64,000 bases of DNA from Pleodorina starrii (Eukaryota; Chlorophyta; Chlorophyceae; Chlamydomonadales; Volvocaceae), in NCBI GenBank assembly GCA_030267565.1, contig BRXU01000003.1:4110001-4174000 (forward strand), written 5' to 3'. The translations under genes and the position numbers were made by a program. Position 1 is the stretch's first letter. Each line of letters begins with the position of its first letter. Below, one piece after another: positions 44,749 through 55,504 of this stretch. The notes below the pieces were generated by a model that searched no databases, was not told the DNA's origin, and saw nothing but the letters and a program-made list of their open reading frames with translations.

Positions 44749-47700
44749 CTACTGAGACATGATGGTCTCGTCCGAGGCAGCATCCGCCAGCACGGGCAAT
44801 ACCACGCGCCGGTCTCGCCCGCGCACACGCTGCTTGCTTGCCAGAAGGGTCATCAAGTCCTCGGTCGCGGCGCCGGCGCTGCCCTCAGAGAAATTACCGG
44901 CGGCGAACTCGTCGAACGCCAGGCGCAGATGCAACAGCTGGTAGAGTAGCGTGTAGTTGGGCGCATCCGGCGGCACGTATGACAACGCCACGGAATTCGC
45001 CTGGGGCTCGGCGCATGGGAAAAGAGCCGCATGTTGCAGGCGCATGGAAACAAAGACGGACGAAGGCCGCTGCTACAATGGCCGCACCGAGTACATTAAG
45101 ACACATTCCGGCACCACGGTAGCCACGTCGCATCCTAACAGGTGCGCACAAACAAGCATGGGCTATGCACAGCGCCTACCTCAGCCTCCAGCCACGCCAC
45201 CAGGTTGACGTCCTCCACTGGTCGCGCCTGTCCCCGCCGATCGCGCGCCGCCTCCCGCACACCCTTAACGAGCAGCAGCGGTGGGCGCAGCGGGTACTCC
45301 AGGAAGAGGCGTGCCAGTACCTCGCATTCGAGGAACTTGTGCCGCAGAACGATCCGGTACAAGCGGGACATGGGTTTGGGTAGAGCGACCCTCGAGGCCG
45401 CTTTCGCATCAGCCCCGGCGGCGGCCCCGCCCTCCGCGGCCAGAATGTCGGAGAGCAGGTACCGAGCAACGAGCTCGTCGGCAGCGGCACCGCCCTCATC
45501 GTCGTACTCCATGTGCTCCCCATCCTCGTGATCGCCGCCCCGCGCCTCGCCCTCCTCAGCTGCCTCACCATCCTCGGCCGGCTCCCTGGCCGACGCAGCG
45601 CCGGCGCGGGCCCCCGAGGCCCCATAGGCTGAGCGACCGGCAGCAGTGTTGCCCCCAGCACCTTCCGCACCGCCCTCACCGGGCAAGGCCTCCGGCCCGG
45701 GTGTTGCGGTGCCCTCTGCAAGGATGGTCGGAATCAGGTTGAACATCACAGTGCGAGGACTTCGCAACCCAGTGCAAGACTCTTCATAGCCCTTCATGAC
45801 CGGTCAGACCCTCATCATCAAACCCTCTTCGTAGCTCCTCATGACCGGTCACGCGGTCAGACACTCATCGGACTTGGCGCCCGCCCGTTTGCAGGCCATA
45901 GACATTATGCAAACTCAGCCACACTAATCCTTTGAAATACGGGAAAACGTGCAGGGAAAGAAACCCGGAAAAGTAAAATCTCTGTTGTAACGTACCGCGA
46001 CCAGGCGTGGTGGGCCGGCTGCCGCGCCGGCCCACCTCACCATCCTCCGCAGCGACCTCCGCACGAACGTGCGCCGGCAGGACAGATGCGGCTTGCTGCT
46101 GCTGCGCAGCGCCGCTGGCGGCCTGGCCCAAGCTCGTTGCCGGGCGGTTCCCCAGAGCGGCGCCCTTCGCAGCAACCTCTCGTCCCTTGCCTCCGCCGCC
46201 CGCGGCTGCATTAGCTGTTGGTGCCAAGGTCTTGATCTCCTCAACGCTCGCGACGCTGGTGATGGGCAGCTTGGGATACCGGCTGAGGTTGGGCGGGTTT
46301 GGCGCCCGGTCCAAGGCCGTCAGGATTTTTCTGCAGGCGGGAATAGGTACGGACAACCCACTGAACCAGCCTATGTAATACTAGAAACACGGCATATGGG
46401 CTCCGTTGCTGACAGGGCCGCCCAACCTACGGCAGTGTATGGGGTATACAGTGACCCCTCTAATACATCAGCGTGTAGCCCCAGTCCTAAACGCCCGCGT
46501 GCTGACTTCGCGACTCCCAAAGCAAACACGTCCCTCGAATGCCCGGGAGACTACGGTAAGTAACGAAACCCCCAAATGCCCAAACTATGATAAATCACCC
46601 GCTGCGCCAATCGAGGCCAAACCCATCGCAAGCTCGCATCACTTGCCGGTTTCTATGCAGCGCAAACACCCATGCGCGGCACACGCAATTCTATGCAGTA
46701 CGGACGCGTAACTACCGTTTCCCCTGGCGCAGCAGGACCAAGTCTACAGCAGCACATCAGTCCCTCCCCTCACCCACCCTGCCCCGCTCACCCGCAGGAC
46801 GCGACTCACTTCAGGGCCTCATCCCCCGTCTTTACCGAGCGCAGGCGCTCGATGACGTGAATAACGCGTTGCTGTCGGCGATACAGGTCGAGGCCTTCGA
46901 GCACTGCTGACGACCCTTCCGCGGCTACCGTGCCGCTTTGCAGCTGCGTTGCTAGCGGCAAGGGCGGCGCGAAGTCTAGCCCCGCCAAGTGTTGGCACCA
47001 CCTGCAACGAGTAAATCAGTTTGTTAGCGCCATTTACACAGTAATGCAGCATGAACCGGCCAATCCCGCAATGTGCTGCGCAAAATTCAGCACAACGACC
47101 CATGCCCTCGAACAACGCGCGCCCCTAGATTGTGCATACCCTCGCTCGTACCTGTAGGGCTTTGCAGGCCGGAATGTATCGTACTTGAATGTGCCGCCCT
47201 GGAGCTGCGCCAGGCTCTCGTAGGCCGTGGCCGACCCATCGTCGCCCGGGAAGAGCGCCGCCAGCAGCATGTTGTCGTCGCGCACCTCGCTGTGCGCCGT
47301 GACCAGCTTCAAATTTACCAGAAATTGGAACTTGACGCTGATGATGGTCTGCAGGCGGCCGTTGTTCTCACGCTGGACCTCAAGCAGCACGCTGAGCGGG
47401 TGGACCTTGTAGGGGTCATCCCCCGACGAGCCGGCTGTAGAGGGTGCTGCACCGGCGGCACTTGTCGGCTGGCCGGCAGCGTATGGCGGCGCGGGGGAAA
47501 GCCGGGCAAGCTTGGCCAAAGGCTCCGATGCCGCTCCGGACGCCGTTTGGGCGGCGTCGGCAGTGACTTCACCCGGGTCCACGGTCTGCGACTTCGCAAA
47601 GCTCTCAGCTTCTACGGACGAGCCCAGGATGGCGACACGTATGGGCATGCCCAGCGCCTCCCGCACCGCTGCTAGCTGCGAGTAGACGATGTACAGAGGG

Positions 47701-48314
47701 AGCGGCAGCAGGTCGGCGCTTCGCGCGAACCCGCGCAACGACAGGTGCGGTGCTAGGATAGTCTGCAGCGGCTTGGCTGTTTCCTCCAGGCCCTGAAGCT
47801 GCTGCTGTAGATCATCCAGGGTGCGTTTGCGCTTGTCGACCTCCTGCCGCGTCGCAGCGCGCGCCTTGCGCAGATCCTCGAGCTTCGCAACCATGGCTTT
47901 CCGCTGCGTTAGCTCGTCATGGAGGCGCTCAAGCATAAGCTTGTGCTGGTCATCCCCGATACGGTTCTGCACCTCCGGGCTGGCGGACTGCAAGAACTGC
48001 TCTGTCGGCACAAGCCCAATGGCGCTGTCGGGGTGCTTGAACCTGAAGTTCTGGCACTCATTAATCTCCTTCTCGTAGTACTCCTTCTCATATAACAGAT
48101 TTTGTAGCTGGAGGTGAGCCTGCTCAAGTCGGGTCTTAAATTTGCTGGTTTCCTCCCGCTGATCCTCGGCTTTGAAGGCCAACTTGCGGCTGTCCTCCTT
48201 CAGCTGGAGCAACAACAGCAGCCCTTGTGTAGTGGCTTCCTGGTTGTCTATCTTGCCTTTTGCTGACACGCATTTCTCCGCAAGCCGCCGCAAAGCCTCC
48301 ACCGATTCCTCCAT
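44749..48314 (-). CDS. THOC5: THO complex subunit 5 (THOC5/FMIP)
   Basis: Five exons: 48314-47152, 47001-46810, 46330-45996, 45715-45180, 45000-44749; 825 aa, all phases agree. THOC5 is part of the nuclear THO/TREX complex, which couples transcription to mRNA packaging and export. The N-terminal third is a long coiled coil carrying the family hallmark NLLYEKEYYEKEINECQNF, followed by FKHPDSAIGLVP. The middle has the RPAKPYRWCQHLAGLDF motif (compare RPYKW.Q.LAG in relatives). The C-terminal half carries YRIVLRHKFLE and EYPLRPPLLL and ends with a helical LLYQLLHLRLAFDEF segment. Acidic and Ala-rich insertions (for example around the exon 4 start) make it longer than animal THOC5 (about 680). 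Start: ATG at 48314 in a GCCATGGAG context. Exon 2 ends at AA/GTGAGT, chosen by phase over an earlier GT. Confidence 0.92.
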
Positions 48315-49316
48315 GGCTCCTGCGGCGGCTGGTAACAAGATGCTGACGCCTCCCGAAGAAGGTTTGCAATTTGGCGTATCCTTCTACGATGTGTACATTG
48401 GCTACTCTTCAAACAGTTGGGAATGAGGCATATATAGTCAGCAAGACATTACGGCTGTGGTGTACGCGTAGGGGTGTATTGACCTCCTGATCATGTATCT
48501 GCTCGAGTCATGGAAGTTTTCACCTGCCCGTACGGCATGTAACGACCAACCAATTGCGCATGGACCGTTACTTACACTTGCGCCATATATCAGCATACAT
48601 CTGGGCGCATAATGGCTCTTTGGGCCTGCGCAAAACACATTCCGCGTCGTGCACTACATGTCCTCTACTGCACCCATCAAGTGCCGGAGCCTGAAAAGCC
48701 CACACGGGCCTTCATCTGCGGGGTTCAGGGAAAGTGCGTCTTCTTATGTACCAGGTCCCTTACAGGTGTCTTTCGCGACACACCTTCATTCCGTAAGGTA
48801 CGGCAGAAGGGACCGTCAGGCGTCCACGTGTGTAGGCACAATGTGAGTGGCAACATGGCCATCCGCTATCGAATTCGTCACGACTCACATGTCCCTCATG
48901 GGGGCACTTATCAACCATCATGTCCAACCGGCACCCCTCTCAACCATCACACTGTTTGCTCACTCATTGCCAGCCCCCGAAGGGCAGCGTTGTATCTATA
49001 CGCCGGGTACTTGGCCCGGTCCAAGTGAGACCGCCGCTAGCGAAGTGTTACGATCCGCCATGCTACTTGCCTAACTTCGCACGAAGCCTGAAAACACATA
49101 CCGGCACTGACCGGTGTTCCACAAAACGAATACCTAAACTGCACTACCTCTATCCGCGTACCCTCAATCCGATCATATTGCCCGCCACCTACGGGCATTC
49201 ACATCCGCACCGCATGTCGTCCGGGAGAAGACGCGACCCAGCAATCCGTCTCCGCAAACCTGAACGCCTTACTCCCCTAACGCCATTCGCTTCTTCGCAA
49301 ACAACCCCAGGCGACA
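48315..49316. other. Intergenic region between THOC5 and pherophorin
   Basis: It contains the THOC5 promoter side and the pherophorin 3' flank. No exon was recognised. Confidence 0.45.
48760..48764 (-). terminator. TGTAA polyadenylation signal (pherophorin)
   Basis: TGTAA on minus, 553 bases downstream of the pherophorin stop at 49317. It is the first such motif noticed and is tentative. Confidence 0.35.
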
Positions 49317-52011
49317 TCACGCGTATGCCGTGGGGCAACACCCGTATGGCTGTTGAGTGTTGAAACCGCCAGTGAGCCTATAAACAAAACTGGACCCTTG
49401 CTTGCCCTTTACTAATACGGAGACGTCATACCCAGCCCCCATGCCAAAAAGACCCGTCAGCTTCACCCCGTCATCTGCCGCCGCGGCAGTCAGACCACCC
49501 GGCACGGCTGGGGTAACCGTGGCGCTGATGAGCGAGGTTGTGTTCAGTTTGACGTAGATGTCCTTCAGGTCTGTGCTGCAGCAGCCAGCGTTCGTGGGGT
49601 CGCTCGCGTCGCAGTCCATGTCATCGTACGTCAGCGTAAAGTTCAGCACTGTGGTGTCGGTTGCGCGCGTGTACGAATCGCCGACGAAGTCCAGTCGATA
49701 CGGCGTGTGTAGCACATTGCTGTCGCACGAGCACTGCACTGGCGCCGCCGGCACGACTGGAGCCTCAGAGAGCCCGTGCGCGCAGCACATGAAGTCAAGG
49801 TCCTTGGGGCTAAACATGCCGTACATCACGTACTCGCATTCGGCAGTACCGAGAGCATTGGGCGCGCAGAGGCTGGGCGGAGCAATGTTCTGGACGACGA
49901 GACTGAGCGACCAGGTGGTGCCCGCAGGCGGCGTCGCAAGCTTAAGCTCTCGCAGCTCCAGCCAGTGCTGCGATGAGTCGCGCCCGTAGACCCAATTAGC
50001 CGGCGGGATCGTGTGGTTGCCGATGGTCGCGGCGACCAGAGAGTTGACGACCTCGGGCCGCACGTACAGGCGCAGGCGGTCTAGGTCCATGTTATTGCAT
50101 GAGGTGTTGTCCACGACGGTGGTCTGCTGGAACGCTCGGGTGACTATGCTGAAAGAGTAGGCCACAGCGCCACCGCTTGAGGGCTCCGGCGCCGACCCAG
50201 CGTACAGACGGTAGGACGAATCGGCCTTGTTATCATTGCAGCCACAGGTGAGCGTAGGGCCCCCCACGAGGTACACGCCATGGGGACAGCATCCGGGGAC
50301 GAACTGGCCACCCGGGATGCTCACGAAGTGGCCATTAGCGACCTGCTGGCCGCTCAGCAAGTAATCACAGATGTGGGCATCCTCCACGAAAGTCGATGGC
50401 CCGCACGGGAAGGCGTCCGTGTGGTTCCACAGTGTCGTATTAAGTGCTAGCGTCAGCACCAGCTCCGTGCCGGGCGGGACCTGGGTGGTGTTTCGCTCAA
50501 AGCCGCTGAAGCCGAGACCCAGCGGCGATTTGTGCTGCGTGGAGACGCTGCCGGACTGGATGACGGAGCCGTCAATGTCGTAGAGCCAGAACTTAGGCAC
50601 CAGCTTCCACCAGGAGTTCTTGTAGACGGGCGTCAGGGCCAGCTCAATGCCATCAAGAGTTGCGTCGCAGCAGTGCCCAGGCCGGTAGCTGACCTCCAGG
50701 CATTGGGACGACGGCACAGTGAAGATGTTGAAGGAGAAGTAGTTGTACGGGCCCTTCACCTCCGAGCCACGATAGCGGAAGCGCCACCGGGAATTGGGCT
50801 CTAACACACTCACACAATCGCAAACGGCTGGCTTCGGGGGGAGAATGGGGCTGGGTGGCGGCGGCGGTACAGGCGGCGGTGGAGGTGGAGGGGGCGGCGG
50901 TGGGGGGGGCGGAGGAGGGGGCGGCAGAGGGGGTGGCGGTGGCGGCGGCGGCGGTGGAGGAGGGGGCGGCGGTGGTGGTGGCGGCGAGGGCGGCGGCGGT
51001 GGTGGCGGCGGTGGCGGTGGGGGTGGCGGCGGTGGGGGTGGCAAGGGGGGCGGGGGCGGCGGTGGTGGAGGCGGCGGTGGCGGTGGCGGTGGGGGCGGGG
51101 GTGATGGAGGCGGCGGTGGCGGGGGTGGTGGCGGCGGTGGCGGGGGTGGCGGCGGCGGTGATGGCGACCGGGGCGCTGGTGGCGGCCTTGGAGAAGGTGC
51201 CGGACTGGGCGGTGGGGGCAATGTTTTGGCGCAAACCGGGCAGCATTCGTGTCCGTCGTTGAAAACGGCATATTGGTATAGGCCAGAGCCCCCAAGCTTA
51301 GATGCCTGGAAAAATGAGTCGAAGCTTGCGCAGGGCGGTTTTACGGTGAAGCAGAGCAGGCTGTTCTGCACCATACTCCGCGTTGCGTTGAGGTTCGTCA
51401 CGCGGATCTTGCCAACTGAATATTGGGTATCGAAATACGTTGACGTCAGCCTGCTCACGTTGCTGAAGGTGGCCGCCACTACACTTTTGTTGCACACCTT
51501 ATCTGCAGGAGGGCAGCAAACAAAGAATGCATGCAGCGGTTTAGTGATCAAGGCCCGCACACAAACCCAGCTGTCCCTTGCCGGCAGCTATAGAATTTGG
51601 GCGCCAGCATCCCTTCCCCACGCTCACTCCATACAGAAACCACACCTCCCGTGGCACATGCTGCTCGCGCGCTGACGTACCTGCCATAAACTCAACCTTC
51701 GTCAGGTTCTGAAGGATGCTTTCGCAGCAGGGGTTTCCAGCCTGGCAGCCGACGTCCACAAATTTGAAGCAGACACGGTAGTTCCCACTCACTAGGAGGT
51801 CCTCGCTGGCCTTAATGACCTGATACGGAGATGACCCGCAGCGGTAGTCGGAGCATTTGCAGTTCGGGAACCCGAACAGGTATGCATAGTCCGGGTCGCT
51901 AGGATCGACTGATGTTGCGGTGTCGGACTGCGACGTGCTCAGTCGTAGCAAAGCTGCCAGCAGCACGGTTGTCAAGGACCACGCCAGCAAGCGCTGCTTG
52001 CTGGTCCCCAT
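49317..52011 (-). CDS. Pherophorin with four pherophorin domains
   Basis: Two exons: 52011-51681 and 51502-49317; 838 aa. It is a secreted hydroxyproline-rich glycoprotein of the volvocine extracellular matrix. A signal peptide (LAWSLTTVLLAALLRLSTSQ) leads into an N-terminal pherophorin domain (FPNCKCSDYRCGSSPYQV ... HECCPVC). A proline hinge of about 125 residues (PPPPSPPPPP type) follows at residues 206-335 or so. Three further Cys-rich pherophorin repeats then start CDCVSVLEP, CGCNDNKAD and CSCDSNVLH, each closing with CC (GCCPHG, MCCAHG, GCCPTAYA). Several N-x-S/T sites are present. The usual pherophorin has one domain on each side of the hinge; here there are one and three. The ATG at 52011 follows a likely 5'-UTR intron acceptor at about 52103 (TTCTGTTCCCTATGCAG). 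An alternative ATG at 52125 would disrupt the signal peptide. Confidence 0.9.
50834..51212. repeat. Proline-hinge coding repeat
   Basis: GGC/GGT/GGG-rich simple sequence which, read on minus, encodes the (Pro)n-Ser hinge of the pherophorin. Its frames on the plus strand read poly-Gly and are shadows. Confidence 0.9.
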
Positions 52012-52370
52012 TCGCCCCGCCGCCCAAGTAAGCTGTGGTGCACCGCCTGCTTTCCGTGACGAATTCAAAAGTTGTCCGTCCGGATGCTTCTGACTTCCTG
52101 CATAGGGAACAGAACATAGCAGCATTCACCTTAGCGTGCCAGAAATTCTGGAGCCTTCAAATCTGGGCGGACACACTGTAGCATTTGAGGCTGTCACTGG
52201 GACAGCTGCAACGAATGCCGCCACAATAGTCGTCAGTTTAAGACTATTCATACAATAATATGAGTCCTTCTTATTTTATGTTGAACTTGGTAGCGGGGGG
52301 CCCTTCCATCAGCTCGCAAGGAGTCAAAGTTTGAACGAAAAGCCCGCCGCACGCACTTGCCTTATATAAG

Positions 52371-52380
52371 CTGTTCAAAT
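52371..52380 (-). promoter_or_regulatory. TATA box of the pherophorin gene
   Basis: CTTATATAAG (palindromic TATA motif) 360 bases upstream of the pherophorin ATG. Allowing about 30 bases to the transcription start, the 5' UTR would be roughly 330 bases before splicing of the proposed UTR intron. Confidence 0.5.
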
Positions 52381-53253
52381 GGCGGAGATTACAGCTCCTG
52401 CGTACTCCACGCCGCGGGGCCGACCAACGGCGATGTGTTGTGTTCAAGTTTAAGCTAGCGCCACTTTGCGCGAATTAAAGAATAAGTGGCTGTGGCTCGG
52501 TCGCAATTTCGGACGTTTTGTTAGATGGTATGGTTGGGAAGGCTAAAAAGACAGCCTTTTGGACAAGACTTTAGTAGCCAGGTTGCGTGCCGTACAAAAT
52601 GGCAGTCATAACTTTATTAACCGTCACCATCTGCACAGTCTGACCGTATATGTCTATTCAAACGTCAAGCATCAGTGCAGTTGCCAGTAATTGCTTAGTA
52701 GCATTTATCGATCGCGCTAGCTCGGCCTGCCAGGTGCCAACCCGTTGACATCTTGGTGTTCTAGTTCATCACACCGGCTGTCCATGCAATGGTAGATGGC
52801 CTACGGAAGCCTGAAAGACTCGTGACCTATCACGTAAATTGGCGTAATTAACGACTCGTTTTAACGGTGGCCAACCACCTCCGCCGTCTCCAAAGCACCA
52901 AAGGCCAGCAGGCAGCAGGCCTGCAGGCGCCTTTTTCGAGCCGTAAGGGTTAGGTCCATTCCCGGCATACCTCATGACCGCCAGAAACGCCTTTCCGTAA
53001 TGCAGAAGTCGTTTGCCTCTGTCACGGCCAAGCTCTCGCCGACATGTATTGTGGCCCCTCTGCCGCCGTTTGCATCGCTTTCCTCATCAGGAAGGTGCGA
53101 GCGTAAATGCTGTACTGTCAGCCGTCGCGCATTTGAATCGGCCCAGGGTAGAGAGGTAAAGCGGGTGACCATCGCCAACCAGACGTGCCCACAGGTTCCC
53201 GCCAGCTAATTGCGTCTGCGGGTGCGACTCAACGCAGAACTGGCTGCAGCGCG
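52381..53253. other. Intergenic region upstream of the pherophorin gene
   Basis: It is AT-richer than most of the window. No exon was recognised. Confidence 0.45.
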
Positions 53254-53636
53254 GTGCTGCCGAATGCGAGTACGTGATGTACGGCATGTTTAGCCCCAAG
53301 GACCTTGACTTCATGTGCTGCGCGCACGGGCTCTCTGGGGCTCCAGTCGTGCCGGCGGCGCCAGTGCAGTGCTCGTGCGACAGCAATGTGCTACACACGC
53401 CGTATCGACTGGACTTCGTCGGCGATTCGTACACGCGCGCAACCGACACCACAGTGCTGAACTTTACGCTGACGTACGATGACATGGACTGCGACGCGAG
53501 CGACCCCACGAACGCTGGCTGCTGCAGCACAGACCTGAAGGACATCTACGTCAAACTGAACACAACCTCGCTCATCAGCGCCACGGTTAACCCAGCCGTG
53601 CCGGGTGGCCCTCAGGTTGGCTGTCTTCCCTTATGA
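53254..53636 (+). pseudogene. Inverted, truncated copy of the pherophorin C-terminal region
   Basis: Bases 53257-53608 match the reverse complement of 49495-49846 in the adjacent pherophorin with only about four differences noticed by eye (including a GAG/GGG and an ACC/AAC change). The copy spans the end of the second C-terminal pherophorin repeat and the first half of the third, CC motifs included. Homology ends abruptly on both sides. The copied frame stays open (120 codons, ending ...GGPQVGCLPL) but lacks a start, signal peptide and hinge, so it is most likely a recent non-functional duplicate. An exon of an unannotated pherophorin cannot be fully excluded. Confidence 0.8.
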
Positions 53637-55265
53637 GACAACGAAACTCATGACAGCCCATAACCCCTCCCGTTCACGGGCTCCGGCGTCCGGCCTAAAC
53701 GAGGATAAATCCCACACACGCACACACATACGCTTCGGGCCCGAACGGAAACCAAATTCCGCTGGAACGGGAAATGTTTTCAGAATGTTACCGTATTGTG
53801 GTTGTACAGCGGGCTCCAGTTTTAGGAGTACTGTAGTAGAGCCACCGGGCCGGCTGGCCGTGCGCTGCACCGTGCACTGCACGACAGGTGCAAAAAGAAA
53901 CCACACCCAGACCAGACAGCACATGTCACCCAGACAGGAACGAGAGAGCCCGCGGCGAAGACCCGGGACCACGGGAAATCTGCCTTGAGGCTCCCCGATT
54001 AGCGACGGACCCCGAATCCCCGCGATTGGGCGCACCAACAGACCTGACAGCAACTCGCGGGCTGCAACTGTATGACTATGTGCACTAGACACCCAACGAT
54101 AGAAGTGGAGTTGGATCAACATGAAGCTAATCTTCCGTTTGCGGCCGCTGTGGGTGTGAACACACCCGACTTGTCGGGTACATCAACCCGTCAGAACGAG
54201 TGACGTGACCTCACCCAGTCCCACCCCTTTCGCGGTACTCCCAGGGCTGCGAAGGCCCGTTGGCGGGCCCTTCCGTCAGTGACCACACGAATCATGGCTT
54301 TTTCCGTAAGGCGAGGGCTAGGCAACACCACAGGATCGGCCTTACTGCTCGTTCCCCATGCTCCATGGCCGACACCGCAGCACCCTCGGTGCCATCCTTT
54401 TTGAGTTTGCGGGTTTCTGCGCTTCCCCAAAGGTCCCCAAGGGTTCGCTCGTCCCTGTCTGATGGCTCATGCTGTCGGGCCCGGCTGCGCGTTCCTTCCC
54501 CCCTGGTCATATCGCGGCCAGCTGGCCGATGTACGCCCTGGGCGACGCTTGGAACCGTCTGGAGCTCCTGTAACAACAATCAAGTCCCGGAGGTAGATTC
54601 CCTCGGGCGATTAGCAACGCATGGGAACACGAGTAAGGGACGCCCCACGCACTGCAGGCACCTGCATCATCCGGAAGCCTGCGCCTGGTCAGTTGGCCGT
54701 AAATTGCCGTAAAGGCGGACAACCCTTTCGCCCATTGCCCTGGGCAGAACCATTTCACAATAGGTCACTGCTATTTTCACTGCCAACACCGTCCATGACC
54801 CTGCCCCCCGTTTGCGTTCGAACTCCCAATGAGTCAGCGAGCTGACGCATGGTCCGTGGGGAAGAGGGTAAAAGAAACGCAACAGCCCTGCAGCACTCGG
54901 ACCGGCCCTGTCAGTCCCTCCATAAGTCTAGCTATGGTGCTTTAGGGTAAACATTATCACACGTATGCACGTAATGCACCTCCCGAGCCAATCCTGCCCG
55001 TTTGGTCGCTCTCGGCGCGCCACAAGTCCGACACGAAATGAACACAGTTGGCTGCTAGTCAAAACTCACAACGCCAAACTGCTCGCCGTAGAATCCCTAG
55101 ATTGGGGTACCCCATTCGGTCGGGTTCACGAGCGCACGCTGGCCAATGCAGGCGTGCGTGGCTACGAACTGAGCCGATGGCACATGCAAACGCCAAAAAC
55201 ATGGTGTCTTGGTCTAAATTCCAAAATTGAGGGCACGGGGTTCCGCCCAAGCTGCCGCAACAAGG
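53637..55265. other. Unassigned region
   Basis: No exon with consistent splicing was found. It contains a short CACACACGCACACACA tract near 53713 and a small hairpin-rich stretch near 54150. It could hold decayed mobile DNA, but no diagnostic domain is readable. Confidence 0.35.
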
Positions 55266-55382
55266 TTATTGCTGGGCCTCCCCCTCGTGGCCCTTCCAGT
55301 CCTGCGTCGCCAAGTCCAGCACGCCAACGCTCGTACCGTTCACCAACCCTGCCAGGAAAATATACTTCGTGTCCAATCCATA
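55266..55382 (-). CDS. Possible terminal exon of an unidentified gene
   Basis: Thirty-eight well-behaved codons ending at TAA, beginning YGLDTKYIFLAGLVNGTSV and then VLDLATQDWKGHE. The strand/turn pattern resembles a beta-propeller blade. It lies downstream of the U-box gene's poly(A) signal on the same strand. No upstream exon or acceptor could be fixed, so it may be a relic. Confidence 0.25.
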   Translation of the reverse strand, partial: YGLDTKYIFLAGLVNGTSVGVLDLATQDWKGHEGEAQQ

Positions 55383-55448
55383 GCAATCGCGTCGTCATAC
55401 TACCATAGCGCCCCTCTCCTTGCCACATTGGACATATAGCTGCAGTCC

Positions 55449-55453
55449 TTACA
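55449..55453 (-). terminator. TGTAA polyadenylation signal (U-box gene)
   Basis: TGTAA on minus, 52 bases after the U-box gene stop codon. Confidence 0.65.
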
Positions 55454-55504
55454 ATCATCCGAAACAGCATCCGTCTTCAATGGCCGCGAATCCACCGGCC
55501 TGAC

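Noticed and set aside
50794..51675. Glycine-rich plus-strand open frame resembling a cell-wall glycine-rich protein
   Set aside because: It is antisense to the pherophorin proline hinge. The minus strand carries a signal peptide, Cys pattern and correct splicing.
52126..52200. Pherophorin start at the ATG at 52125
   Set aside because: It would put 38 hydrophilic residues before the signal peptide. A strong pyrimidine-tract acceptor at about 52103 makes this more likely a 5'-UTR intron end.
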